DNA from: CAZGAH01 sp964523295 | Lineage (GTDB): Bacteria; Desulfobacterota; Desulfovibrionia; Desulfovibrionales; Desulfovibrionaceae | Length of the DNA stretch: 39,677 bases | NCBI GenBank assembly: GCA_964523295.1 | Contig: CAZGAH010000036.1 | Coordinates: 1 to 39,677 of the forward strand | Reading direction: 5' to 3' | Shown: in pieces, positions 25,401-33,566 of the stretch | Position numbering within the stretch: the stretch's first letter is position 1 | How the letters are laid out: every line of letters begins with the position of its first letter | Translations under genes and position numbers: made by a program | Notes under the pieces: generated by a model | What the model saw: only the letters and a program-made list of their open reading frames with translations | Database searches by the model: none | What the model was told of the DNA's origin: nothing

Positions 25401-26954
25401 TCAGCGAAGGGCGACCAGGGCTCGCAGGACACCGGCGAGAAACAGCAGGACCGCGGCCTCGTGCCGCCAGGAAATGTTCAGCTGGAGCATGAAAAAGGCC
25501 GTCAGGATCAGGATCACGCCCACGGTCAGTCCCTTGAGCATGATTCGTTGCCGGTCGGCCAGGTACTCCAGGGACTCCTGCGCCACGCGTACCTCAAGAT
25601 TGGACTCACTCAGATCGGCAATAACGGTCTTGATCCGGCGTACGGTGAGCGGCAGATCGCGCAGCTCGCCGGTTATGGTGGGGAACAACCTGGCCTCGGC
25701 ACCGAGCGCGCGGTGCATGTTGCGGCGCAATATGGGTAAAATATCCTTCACGCCGTTGAAGTTATCGCTGAACCCGGTCCCCAGCCCCTCCAGCAACGTG
25801 CTCGCCCGCATGACATAGACGATCTCCTGCGGCAGCTTGAACGGCAGGTTATGCATCGAGGCCAGCGTCTCGAAGGCCAACACGCGCATGCTTACGGCGT
25901 TCAGGTTCTCGTTGTTGAAGATGTCGAACATGCGCTCGGCCAGCTCGAGCATCTGGTCCATGGGCGCCGAGGCCGCAACCACGCCCAGGCGTTTGGCAGC
26001 CGTGATGAACAGCTCGAAGTCCTGCTCGTTCGCCGCCTTGACCAGCTCGATCATAGCCACCCGCGCCGACTTGGGCAGACGCTTGACCATGCCGAAGTCG
26101 AGGAGCACGAGCGTGCCGTCCGGGTGCACGAGCAGGTTGCCCGGGTGCGGGTCGGCATGAAAAAAGCCTCGTACGAGCATCTGTTCCGTATAGAAGACGA
26201 TCAGCCGCTCCATGAGGTCGGCGAAGTCCACGCCGCAACGCCTGAGTTCTGCGATATCGTCGATGCGCACTCCCGTCTCGAAGCTCATGACCAGGGCCAG
26301 GTTGGAACTGCTGGCCGCGTAGGGCTGGGGAAAGCGCACGCCGCTGTCGGCGTAGGTTGTGGCGAACTTGCGCATGTTCTCCAGCTCGATGGCCAGATCG
26401 ACTTCTTTGCGGATCATGGCCGAGAACTCGTTGATGACGGCGTCCAGCGAGTTCTTGGTGTAGGAGGTGAAAAACGGCTTGAACAGCCGCAGAAAGGTGC
26501 GCAGAATGCGCAGATCGCTGGCCACGCGGCGGGTGATGCCGCGTCGGCGCAGCTTGACGGCAACGGGCGTACCGTCCAGCAGGGTCGCCCGGTGCACCTG
26601 GCCGATGGACGCGCTGGCCAAAGGCTCGTCGTCGAATTCGATGAATGGAGGGTCCGCCCCGAAGGCACGACCGAACATGACCCGAAAGTCGGCCGTAGAC
26701 ATGGGCTCCACCTCGTCGAGAATGGTCTTGAGCTGCCGCAGGTAGTCCTCGGAAAAGAAATCGGCGCGCGTGGCCAGTACCTGGGCCAGTTTGATAAAGC
26801 AGACGCCCAGAGAGAGCACGCAATCCTTGAGCTGGGACGGTGCCAGAGGCGCCAGCCCGAGAAAGCGATCCTGCCTGCGTACGAGCAAAAAGATCGTCAG
26901 CAAAAACTGGAATGCCTTCCAGACGCGGCGTGGAGCGTAATTGCGCAGCATCAA
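25401..26954 (-). CDS. ABC1/UbiB-family atypical kinase
   Basis: A 517-residue membrane-associated protein kinase-like protein of the ABC1/AarF/UbiB/COQ8 group. Visible motifs are FIKLAQVLATR in place of the usual KxGQ (the Gly is Ala here), the DEPLASASIGQVHRA nucleotide loop, VAVKLRR lysine, the catalytic FFHADPHPGNLL and LLDFGMVK. Two hydrophobic segments at the C-terminus (about 465-515) anchor it in the membrane, as in UbiB. Family members support ubiquinone or menaquinone lipid metabolism through an ATPase activity; the substrate is not clear. The start ATG overlaps the stop of the phasin-like gene by four bases (ATGA), so translation is coupled. Confidence 0.85.
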   Translation of the reverse strand: MMLRNYAPRRVWKAFQFLLTIFLLVRRQDRFLGLAPLAPSQLKDCVLSLGVCFIKLAQVLATRADFFSEDYLRQLKTILDEVEPMSTADFRVMFGRAFGADPPFIEFDDEPLASASIGQVHRATLLDGTPVAVKLRRRGITRRVASDLRILRTFLRLFKPFFTSYTKNSLDAVINEFSAMIRKEVDLAIELENMRKFATTYADSGVRFPQPYAASSSNLALVMSFETGVRIDDIAELRRCGVDFADLMERLIVFYTEQMLVRGFFHADPHPGNLLVHPDGTLVLLDFGMVKRLPKSARVAMIELVKAANEQDFELFITAAKRLGVVAASAPMDQMLELAERMFDIFNNENLNAVSMRVLAFETLASMHNLPFKLPQEIVYVMRASTLLEGLGTGFSDNFNGVKDILPILRRNMHRALGAEARLFPTITGELRDLPLTVRRIKTVIADLSESNLEVRVAQESLEYLADRQRIMLKGLTVGVILILTAFFMLQLNISWRHEAAVLLFLAGVLRALVALR

Positions 26955-27223
26955 TCCTTACGCAGCAACGTTTTCAACTCCTCGATATCGGCCTTGGTGG
27001 CCAGCCCCAGCTCATCGATCCGTTTGCGTATCTTTTCCTCGATGCGCGCATCCAGTGCGTCGCGCTCGTCCTGAGCCCGCTGCTTGGCCTGGGCGACGAA
27101 CTTTTGCGCCTCGCTCCGGCTGAGTTCTCCGCGCCGCTCCATTTCCTTGAGCAATTCCTCGATCTTGTCCTTGGCCAAAAAGGCCGCGCCCAGCCCCAGC
27201 TGCAAAATGTCAATGGCTTGCAT
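26951..27223 (-). CDS. Phasin-like coiled-coil protein
   Basis: A 90-residue protein, nearly all helical. After MQAIDILQLGLGAAFLAKDKIEELL comes a charged coiled coil rich in Glu, Lys and Arg with the SRSEAQKFVAQAKQRAQDE segment, then LGLATKADIEELKTLL, the C-terminal motif of phasin (PhaF/PhaI-like) and UbiK-related small proteins. The start has a GGAG-type site. It ends in a four-base overlap with the ABC1 kinase gene. This pairing of a short phasin-like coiled coil with an ABC1 kinase is common; the small protein is probably an accessory factor of the kinase rather than a granule protein, but that is inference. Confidence 0.7.
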   Translation of the reverse strand: MQAIDILQLGLGAAFLAKDKIEELLKEMERRGELSRSEAQKFVAQAKQRAQDERDALDARIEEKIRKRIDELGLATKADIEELKTLLRKD

Positions 27224-27412
27224 CGGTCGCTCCTCGGGTTGCTGATTGCCATGCGCCGCCTTGCTGCGGGCGCACAGTTTTTTGCAGTATCATCCTTGCA
27301 GGGTGAGGCGTCAAGCGCCGTCGACGTCTGATGCCGCCTGATGGTTCGCATCTGCAGTGGTCAATGACAACGGAGCCAATCCATGACGAATCGCCAACGC
27401 CCCTGGGAGAGG

Positions 27413-27643
27413 CTACAGAGAAATGGCAACAACGTGAATCGTCTTGATGTCGTCGTGGATGCGGCAGCGAATAATCTTGATGCCAAGTCCGTAACACCAG
27501 AATTTGCCGTTCAAACCGCCTACGATGCGTGGATTTGCGGTATGAATCAATCCCGCGAAGAGGTCTTTCACGAGATTAATTTCGTACGCCTCCAGCCGGG
27601 CAAGGTCTTCTATTGCCGCGGCTTCAAATTCGACGCGCCACAT
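27413..27643 (-). CDS. RelE/ParE-like toxin, slightly short
   Basis: A 76-residue protein with the RelE/ParE pattern: WRVEFEAAAIEDLARLEAYE at the start, a helix with LVKDLFAG, a NPRIVGGLNGKFWCYGLG turn and strands IKIIRCRIHDDIKTIHVVAIS. These toxins usually cut mRNA at the ribosome or inhibit gyrase. The family often runs on by about 10-20 residues after the last strand; here the stop comes early, so activity is uncertain. I start it at ATG 27643, with AGAGG about 9 bases upstream; the frame also has an ATG at 27661. It overlaps the end of the Panacea-domain gene by 20 bases, so the two are translationally linked. Confidence 0.65.
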   Translation of the reverse strand: MWRVEFEAAAIEDLARLEAYEINLVKDLFAGLIHTANPRIVGGLNGKFWCYGLGIKIIRCRIHDDIKTIHVVAISL

Positions 27644-28160
27644 GTGCCCAGACCTCTTCAAATGGGACGCGTTTGGCGTCGCTTTCGAGCCGTCGTTCTG
27701 CTTCTTCCGCCCCTCTTTCGCGCAACCCGGCCACGACTTCGGAGAAAAACGCCTTCAAAGTGTCCTTGTCGATCCGGTTGTTTTTGGGCGTTGTCAGCCA
27801 TGGCGGTTCAGAATGCGTCATTTTTGACAGCTTCCAGCCGGAGTATTGCCCGTACTCCTGATAGACGAGATTGAGCACCTGAAGCTGCTCCAGGCTGAAC
27901 CGCGACCGGGCGACCTCCTCGGACTCCTGCGGGATCGGCAGTGCTCCGAAATGCCGATACGTCTTCCAAAGCTCAGGAATCACCGGCCCAAGATCCCAGG
28001 CCTCAAATTCCTCCTCGAACAACGGACAACCAAGGATTGCCAGGCTGAGGCCTTGCGCATAATAAGCCAGCTTTTGCAATCTCATATTCGTCATGAAATC
28101 GCCGTCATCCGGCTTGGCCTTGGACAAGTAGAAATGAGCGACATCGAAACAGGTAGGCAT
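27624..28160 (-). CDS. Panacea-domain (DUF4065/SocA-like) antitoxin
   Basis: A 178-residue protein with the Panacea domain: MRLQKLAYYAQGLSLAILG (about 24-42), FEEEFEAWDLGPVIPELWKTYRHFG, then a helical second half. The family includes SocA and the antitoxins that neutralise many unrelated toxins. I start it at ATG 28160 because the domain begins there and GGGGTG lies just upstream; the frame runs back to 28388 but the extra residues have no similarity. The gene comes first and the RelE/ParE-like toxin overlaps its end, the usual order of an antitoxin-toxin pair. The composition is near that of the surrounding DNA. An 18-bp palindrome lies about 190 bases upstream of the start. Confidence 0.75.
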   Translation of the reverse strand: MPTCFDVAHFYLSKAKPDDGDFMTNMRLQKLAYYAQGLSLAILGCPLFEEEFEAWDLGPVIPELWKTYRHFGALPIPQESEEVARSRFSLEQLQVLNLVYQEYGQYSGWKLSKMTHSEPPWLTTPKNNRIDKDTLKAFFSEVVAGLRERGAEEAERRLESDAKRVPFEEVWAHVARRI

Positions 28161-28349
28161 ATCAACACCCCACGCTAAATGGTCATTGTACGGGTAGCTG
28201 ACGACAGCAAGAGCTGTCAAGATACAAGCCGGCTCCACGAGGCGACATTGATCGTCTCCTGCCAACCAATCACCACCGCTCTCTTCAAGGCTTTGCCCAA
28301 TGCATTCTCGTGTTGCCCCGCGTGAAAAGGTCGTCTCCTGAGCATATCC

Positions 28350-28367
28350 TTTTACAGCGCTGTAAAA
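28350..28367. promoter_or_regulatory. 18-bp perfect palindrome, candidate operator
   Basis: TTTTACAGCGCTGTAAAA is a perfect palindrome centred between 28358 and 28359. It lies in the 350-base gap between the divergent antitoxin gene (start 28160) and the first receiver gene (start 28511). No T-run or hairpin loop of terminator type is present, so a dimeric repressor or activator site is more likely. Confidence 0.5.
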
Positions 28368-28467
28368 ATTGCTGACACCTTGGGACATCCCAAAAGGAGG
28401 CGGCCTGAAACGCAGAAAAAAAAGTGTTTTAATTCGATAAGTTGAAGATTTTTAAAATCATCAGAAC

Positions 28468-28483
28468 TGGCATCAGCCTTGCT
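28468..28483 (+). promoter_or_regulatory. Sigma-54 (-24/-12) promoter
   Basis: TGGCATCAGCCTTGCT fits the TGGCAYRN4TTGCW consensus at all but one position, with the GG and GC doublets 12 bases apart. Transcription would begin about 28494-28496, leaving a short leader before the ATG at 28511. The enhancer-binding activator is not in this window. Confidence 0.7.
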
Positions 28484-28510
28484 TAAAGGGGGCAGGTCAA
28501 AGGAGCTGAC

Positions 28511-28894
28511 ATGTCCGCATCCGCGCCAATCATACTCTTGACGGATCGTAATCCCAATGTCCGCGAACTGCTGAAACGCGAATTCGAAGTTGAAGGGTAT
28601 CAGGTTCGTCTGGCGCGCGACGCGCGCGAGTTGTGTGCTGGCCTGGAAAGCGCGACGCCGGACCTCGTGGTGCTGGATATGGACGCCCCGTATCTGGGCG
28701 AGCGCGCCGTGCAGGATCGGCTGCTACGGGTGAGCATGGCGGCGCCGGTGGTGCTGCATGTTTTTTCGCTCGAGGAGTTGCAGCATCCGCTGGTCGCGCT
28801 GGCGGCGGCGCAAGTGGAAAAGAGTGCGGATCTTACGACGCTCAAGACGGTTGTCCGGCGCCTGTTGGCGGCGGCGCTGCGCGAGAGCGCCTGA
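28511..28894 (+). CDS. Stand-alone response-regulator receiver
   Basis: A 127-residue protein that is essentially only a receiver domain. The first acidic pocket has Asp12 with a Thr instead of the usual second Asp (LLTDRNPN), the phosphoacceptor is Asp56 (VVLDMD), and a conserved Lys follows in VEKSADLTTL. It lacks an output domain, so it probably passes phosphate to other receivers or tunes the kinase. AAAGGAG (28499-28505) precedes the ATG. It is first in the operon behind a sigma-54 promoter and 16 bases upstream of the histidine kinase gene. The altered acidic pair may weaken metal binding. Confidence 0.78.
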   Translation: MSASAPIILLTDRNPNVRELLKREFEVEGYQVRLARDARELCAGLESATPDLVVLDMDAPYLGERAVQDRLLRVSMAAPVVLHVFSLEELQHPLVALAAAQVEKSADLTTLKTVVRRLLAAALRESA

Positions 28895-28910
28895 ACCCGG
28901 GGTGGAGTCC

Positions 28911-30614
28911 ATGAGCAGCGTACGCGACGTCAATCGCATCATGCGTATGATCCAGCTGGCAGTGCTGGCTGTGGCCATTGCGCCGTTGCTGCTCATCGCC
29001 GGGATCACGGCGTACGAGTTTCATTCGGTGTACAGCAGGAAGGTGTTGTCGTTGCTGGAAGAGGCTGTGCTCCGGCACCGGCGGCTCATCGACATGTTCC
29101 TGGAGGAGAAGTTGGCGGACATCGCACTGCTCGCCGAGGCGGCTCCCTTCGAGAAGCTGGGCGATGCCGGCGGCCTGAATCGGCTGCTGCAGGAGTTGCA
29201 GGCCAGGCGCGACAGCTCGTGGGTTGATCTCGGGCTGGTGGACGACGCGGGCTCGCTAATTTCCTACGCCGGTCCGTTCCGGCTGGACAAGGTACAGTAC
29301 GGTCAGGCCGATTGGTTCAAAGCGACCATAGAGCGCGGGCAGTATATCAGCGACGTCTTTTTGGGAGTACGAGGGCTGCCGCATTTCATCGTGGCCGTGA
29401 AGCGGAGCTGGCAGGGCCGGACCTGGATTTTGCGCTCCACGGTCGATTTCGAATCATTTTCGCAACTGGTGGAGTCGCTACGCGGCGGGGATACGGGCCA
29501 GGCCTATCTGCTCAGTGCCCAAGGCGAATTACAGACCCATCCACGCATTGATGTCTCCGCCACCCTTCCCGCCGTGCTGGAGCGTTCGCGCCAGTTCAGG
29601 CAGGGGCTGACGCGGTCGCAGCCCTTGCGCGGTCCGGAGGATGTCCCGGTACTGTCCCTGTTGCTGCCCAGGGCCGACGGCGGCGAGACGGTGTGCCTGA
29701 TGACCGTGCTCGAGGATTGCGGCTGGACCCTGGTGTACCAGCAGGACAAGGCCGAACTGTTCAGCGACATCGGCCGCGCGCGCAATGTTTCTCTGGCGGT
29801 GCTGTGCCTGGGCATTGTGACCATCGCCGCGACCGTGATCGTGCTGTCGCGGTTGATCCTGTCGCACATCCTGGCGGGCAAGCTGGCGAGCATCGGCGAA
29901 CTCGCGGCCGGCATCGCCCACGAAATCAACAATCCGGTGGCGGTGATGGTCGAAGAGGCCGGCTGGGCCAAGGACCTGCTCATTGAGGAAGGCGAGTGCA
30001 TACCCGCCGAGACGTCAAAGGAAATGCGCCGGGCTCTGGATCAGATCAAGACGCAGGGCACCCGTTGCAAGGAGATCACCCACAAGCTGCTCAGCTTCGC
30101 CCGCAAGACCGATCCACGTCGGGCGCCGGTGCAGCTCAATGCCATGATCCGCGAGGTCGTGGCCTTTTCCGAGCAGAAGACCCGCTACGGCGACGTCGTC
30201 TTCAAGCTCGATCTCGACCCGACGCTGCCCCCGATCGTGGCCTCGCAGGCCGAGGTGCAGCAGGTGGTCATGAATCTCGTCACCAACGCCCTGCAGGCCA
30301 CGGAGGGCAGGGCCGGCGCCGAAGTCGGATTGAGCACCAGCCTGGAGAACGGCGCCGTACTCTTCGAGGTCAGCGACACCGGACCGGGCATACCCCAGGC
30401 CAATCTCAACCGGATTTTCGAGCCTTTTTTCACCACCAAGCCCGTAGGTAAGGGTACCGGCCTGGGTTTGTCGATCTGCTACGGCATCGTCAAAAACCTG
30501 GGCGGGGATATCAGCGTGGACAGCATCATCGGTCAGGGCACGGCATTCAGGGTCCGACTGCCGCTTGGGGCTCGATCAGCAACGCCGGCCAGTACTGCCG
30601 CGCGTAACGCGTAG
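28911..30614 (+). CDS. Membrane sensor histidine kinase with Cache-type domain
   Basis: A 567-residue kinase. An amino-terminal membrane segment (about 15-37) and a second (about 293-317) bracket a periplasmic double-Cache-type domain with SSWVDLGLVDDAGSLISYAGPF, QADWFK and GGDTGQAYLLS features, typical of small-molecule sensors. The HisKA box has His near 337 (GIAHEINNPVAVM); the ATPase domain shows NLVTNALQAT, DTGPGIP and GTGLGLSICYGIV. The form is close to kinases of the NtrB/DctB-like class. The start at ATG 28911 follows GGTGGAG; the longer frame back to 28758 overlaps the receiver gene. It sits among three receiver genes with tight spacing and ahead of a TauE/SafE exporter, so the signal is probably an anion or organic acid (inference). 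Confidence 0.88.
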   Translation: MSSVRDVNRIMRMIQLAVLAVAIAPLLLIAGITAYEFHSVYSRKVLSLLEEAVLRHRRLIDMFLEEKLADIALLAEAAPFEKLGDAGGLNRLLQELQARRDSSWVDLGLVDDAGSLISYAGPFRLDKVQYGQADWFKATIERGQYISDVFLGVRGLPHFIVAVKRSWQGRTWILRSTVDFESFSQLVESLRGGDTGQAYLLSAQGELQTHPRIDVSATLPAVLERSRQFRQGLTRSQPLRGPEDVPVLSLLLPRADGGETVCLMTVLEDCGWTLVYQQDKAELFSDIGRARNVSLAVLCLGIVTIAATVIVLSRLILSHILAGKLASIGELAAGIAHEINNPVAVMVEEAGWAKDLLIEEGECIPAETSKEMRRALDQIKTQGTRCKEITHKLLSFARKTDPRRAPVQLNAMIREVVAFSEQKTRYGDVVFKLDLDPTLPPIVASQAEVQQVVMNLVTNALQATEGRAGAEVGLSTSLENGAVLFEVSDTGPGIPQANLNRIFEPFFTTKPVGKGTGLGLSICYGIVKNLGGDISVDSIIGQGTAFRVRLPLGARSATPASTAARNA

Positions 30615-30632
30615 CCGGGGCAGAGTACAGCT

Positions 30633-31040
30633 ATGGGAAAGATCGAACTGCCGGAGGCCCGCGGGGTGCAGATACTGCTCGTCGACGACGAGGAGGGCTT
30701 TGCCAGCGTGCTGGAAAAACGGCTGGCACGACGGGGCTTTTCCGTCGAATACGCACCGAGCGGCTCGGAGGCGATTCTCAAGCTTCGGGCCAGACTCTTC
30801 GACCTGGTGGTACTCGACCTGAAGATGCAGGACATGGATGGTCTTGAGGTATTGCGTATATTTCGAAAAATGGACCCGAACCTGCCGGTGATCATCCTGA
30901 CCGGACACGGCTCGGACGAACTGGCCGCTCTGGAGCGCGACAGGGATCCCATGAGCGATTATCTGATCAAACCGTGCGATTTCGATGAACTTTTGGCGCG
31001 CATCCTTGAACTGGTGCGCGAGGCGAGGACACGCGCGTGA
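30633..31040 (+). CDS. Response-regulator receiver protein
   Basis: A 135-residue receiver-only protein. It has the acidic pair Asp18-Asp19 (ILLVDDEEGF), phosphoacceptor Asp62 (VVLDLKMQDMDG), the conserved Thr in IILTGHGSDE, and Lys in LIKPCDFDELL. It lacks a DNA-binding or enzymatic output. It follows the kinase gene by 18 bases and overlaps the next receiver gene by four (GTGA). With the neighbours it forms a kinase plus three receivers, a pattern of a branched phosphorelay or of phosphate sinks. Confidence 0.85.
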   Translation: MGKIELPEARGVQILLVDDEEGFASVLEKRLARRGFSVEYAPSGSEAILKLRARLFDLVVLDLKMQDMDGLEVLRIFRKMDPNLPVIILTGHGSDELAALERDRDPMSDYLIKPCDFDELLARILELVREARTRA

Positions 31041-31450
31041 CGGACTTCAAGGTGCTGCTGGTGGACGATGAAAAGGACTTTCGCAGCACGCTGCTCAAGC
31101 GCCTGCGACACCGCGGACTGGACGTAGCGGACGCAGGTTCCGGCGAAGAGGCCCTGGACTACCTGGCCGGCAATCAGGCCGACGTGGTGCTCCTGGACGT
31201 GAAGATGCCGGGCATGGGCGGCGTTGCTGCACTGGTTGAAATCAGGCGGCTGCATCCAGACGTCGAAGTGGTGATGCTCACCGGCCACGCCGACATGGAG
31301 GCCGCCATAAACGGACTTGAGCAGGGGGCCTTCGATTATCTCATGAAACCCATGGATATCGACGTCATCCTGTTCAAGCTCCAGGACGCCTACAAGCGAA
31401 GGCAGCTGAACGAACAGGCCAGACAGGAAAAGGAGGGAAAACAGCACTAG
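31037..31450 (+). CDS. Response-regulator receiver protein
   Basis: A 137-residue receiver with Asp10-Asp11 (VLLVDDEKDF), phosphoacceptor Asp54 (LLDVKMPGMGG), Thr in VMLTGHADMEAA and Lys in YLMKPMDIDVI. A charged C-terminal tail of about 20 residues (KRRQLNEQARQEKEGKQ) may be a helix, but no effector domain is present. It resembles receivers of the NtrC class in sequence. The start is GTG 31037, overlapping the stop of the previous receiver by four bases, so they are coupled. A 115-base gap separates it from the exporter gene. Confidence 0.85.
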   Translation: MTDFKVLLVDDEKDFRSTLLKRLRHRGLDVADAGSGEEALDYLAGNQADVVLLDVKMPGMGGVAALVEIRRLHPDVEVVMLTGHADMEAAINGLEQGAFDYLMKPMDIDVILFKLQDAYKRRQLNEQARQEKEGKQH

Positions 31451-31565
31451 ACAGACATACTATCGGGTTCACACAAACAAGCGGCTGTGGGGCGGGGGGC
31501 GTTGCACCGTAGCCGCACGAGACAGAGGAACGACAATCAATGCATCATCAAGGGAGGTTTAGCAC

Positions 31566-32816
31566 ATGAGTTTTCCGCGTCAGGTGTTTGAATTCCTCAA
31601 AGCGGCATCCATCGCCCACGCGAAGTGGGATATGGAAGTGTCCATGTCCATCATCAAAAACAGAAAAAAGATGCTGTTTCTGATGCTGCTGCTTCTGCCC
31701 ATCCTGGCCGTCACGTTCGTCGAGGCCGGCGACATGCTGGGCGGCAAGACGGCCTATGCCCCGGCGTTCTACACGACCAAAATCTTCATCGTCTCCATCT
31801 TCGTCGGCCTGGCCGCAGGCCTGATCACCGGCTGCATCGGCGCTGGCGGCGGCTTCATCATCACGCCTGCGCTCATGGCCGCCGGCGTCAAAGGCATACT
31901 CGCCGTCGGTACGGACCTGTTCCACATCTTCGCCAAGGCCATCATGGGCACGACGGTACACAAAAAGCTGGGCAACGTGTCCGTCAAGCTGGCCGTGGCC
32001 TTTCTCGTAGGCTCGGGCTTCGGCACGGTGATCGGCGGCGCCATCAACAAGGGGCTATACAACAAGGATCCCCTGCTCTCCGAGCTGTTCATCAGCTCCA
32101 TCTATGCCATCCTGCTTGGATTCCTGGGATTCTACGCCCTGTTCGACTTCCTGAAGTCCTCCAGGGGCACCTCCGGCGGCGACGCCCACGGCGGCCCCGC
32201 CGGCGGGATGACCTCGCTGGCCGTGAGCGTACAGAACATGAAAGTGCCGCCGATGATCACCTTCGACGAAGACCTGGTCCCGGGCGGTCGCAAAATCTCC
32301 GGTTGGATCGTCGCCGCCGGCGGCGTCATCGTCGGCATACTTGCCGCCATCATGGGCGTGGGCGGCGGATTCATCACCTTCCCCATGTTCGTATACATCT
32401 TCGGCGTCTCCTCCATGACCACGGTCGGCACCGACATCCTTCAGATCATCTTCACCGCCGGCCTGGCCGCCATCGCCCAGTACGCCATCTACGGCTTCGT
32501 CTTCTACACGCTGGCCATGGGCATGCTCATCGGCTCGCTGCTGGGCATCCAGATCGGCGCTCTGACCACCAAGGTGGTCAAGGGCATTCATATCCGCGGT
32601 TTCTACGCCATCTCCATTCTGGCTGGCTTCATCAACCGCGCGGCGACGCTGCCGAAAAAGCTGGTCGAGCTGCAGATGGTCGACATACCCAAAGATATCT
32701 GCAACTGGGTGGAGACCGGCGGCAACATTCTGTTCTGGATCGTGGTCGCCGTCTTCGGCATCTGGGTTTTCGGCAAGTTTTTCGCCAACATCGGAACGCT
32801 GCGCGCGGAGGAGTAA
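31566..32816 (+). CDS. TauE/SafE (TSUP) family membrane exporter
   Basis: A 416-residue integral membrane protein of the TSUP family, which exports sulfite, sulfoacetate or other small anions. Two internal repeats each begin with the hallmark glycine run: GCIGAGGGFIITPAL (about 88-102) and GVGGGFITFPMF (about 264-275), with about 8-10 membrane segments in all and a loop of ~70 residues between repeats rich in Gly. It has an extra amino-terminal hydrophobic segment (about 36-54) that may be a signal anchor. GGGAGG precedes ATG 31566. It lies downstream of the kinase/receiver genes and is followed three bases later by a small membrane partner. The transported ion is not determined. Confidence 0.85.
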   Translation: MSFPRQVFEFLKAASIAHAKWDMEVSMSIIKNRKKMLFLMLLLLPILAVTFVEAGDMLGGKTAYAPAFYTTKIFIVSIFVGLAAGLITGCIGAGGGFIITPALMAAGVKGILAVGTDLFHIFAKAIMGTTVHKKLGNVSVKLAVAFLVGSGFGTVIGGAINKGLYNKDPLLSELFISSIYAILLGFLGFYALFDFLKSSRGTSGGDAHGGPAGGMTSLAVSVQNMKVPPMITFDEDLVPGGRKISGWIVAAGGVIVGILAAIMGVGGGFITFPMFVYIFGVSSMTTVGTDILQIIFTAGLAAIAQYAIYGFVFYTLAMGMLIGSLLGIQIGALTTKVVKGIHIRGFYAISILAGFINRAATLPKKLVELQMVDIPKDICNWVETGGNILFWIVVAVFGIWVFGKFFANIGTLRAEE

Positions 32817-32819
32817 GAC

Positions 32820-33536
32820 ATGGCTAACAACAACCGCAAGAAAGCTATGGCCAAGGGCCTGGCGCTGCTGATCTCCTTCAGCGTCGTCTTCGTCATCCTC
32901 TTCATGCCCTGGTTCGGCGACGGCATGACCGGGCTCGAATATTCCGACGACCTGTTCAACAAACTGTCCAAAGGCTCGTCGAACTTCTTTGCCGAAATCG
33001 AGCCCCAGATCGACACCCTCAAGGGCAAGGAACTGGACGTCACCTACGCGCTGAAAAAGAAGGAATACCTGGACAAAGCGCCGGCTTTGCTCGCAGCGGT
33101 CGGACTGTACGCCAAGGTCGAGGGAGAAAAACTCTCGGTCAAGGGCGATGCGGGCAAGTCGCTGAGCCAGATACTGGTAACGGCGCACAACATGTATGAC
33201 AATGACGGCAAAAAGGTCTCCGAGTTCTACAAGACCGATGAAAAGCAGGCCATGACGATACTCTGGAACGTGCTCAACGACATGATCATTCCCTTGCAGA
33301 AAAAGGGACAGATCGAAGAGGCCAAGGTCATCAACACCGTGGTCAAGAAAGGCATCGAACCTGCCTATAACTTCTACGGCATCCCGACAGAATCGGTGAA
33401 GACCAAGGCCGGCACCGTGCTGTTTCTGCTCGCCTTCTACGTCATTTATACTTTATGGTACGGCTTCGGGATTTTTGAAGTCTTCGAGGGCCTGGGCCTG
33501 TCCATGAAGAAGTCCAAGGTCAAGAAAGAAGTGTAA
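32820..33536 (+). CDS. Hypothetical two-helix membrane protein, exporter partner
   Basis: A 238-residue protein I do not assign to a family. It has one membrane segment near the start (about 13-31), a large hydrophilic, mostly helical domain (about 40-195) that would lie outside the cytoplasm, and a second segment near the end (about 197-222), then a Lys-rich tail. The ATG begins only four bases after the stop of the TauE/SafE gene and has GGAGGAG upstream, so the two are probably made together. It may be an accessory subunit. A very strong terminator follows, marking the operon end. Confidence 0.75.
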   Translation: MANNNRKKAMAKGLALLISFSVVFVILFMPWFGDGMTGLEYSDDLFNKLSKGSSNFFAEIEPQIDTLKGKELDVTYALKKKEYLDKAPALLAAVGLYAKVEGEKLSVKGDAGKSLSQILVTAHNMYDNDGKKVSEFYKTDEKQAMTILWNVLNDMIIPLQKKGQIEEAKVINTVVKKGIEPAYNFYGIPTESVKTKAGTVLFLLAFYVIYTLWYGFGIFEVFEGLGLSMKKSKVKKEV

Positions 33537-33566
33537 CGGCAAGCAGTTCGTCCGTCGGAGTATCAC

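Noticed and set aside
28161..28388. Amino-terminal extension of the Panacea protein
   Set aside because: The extra 76 codons have no similarity, cross the palindrome and lack a good start; the domain begins at 28160.
31470..31515. Second sigma-54 promoter before the TauE/SafE gene
   Set aside because: TGGGGCGGGGGGCGTTGCA looks similar but the GG and GC doublets are not 12 bases apart with the right neighbours.
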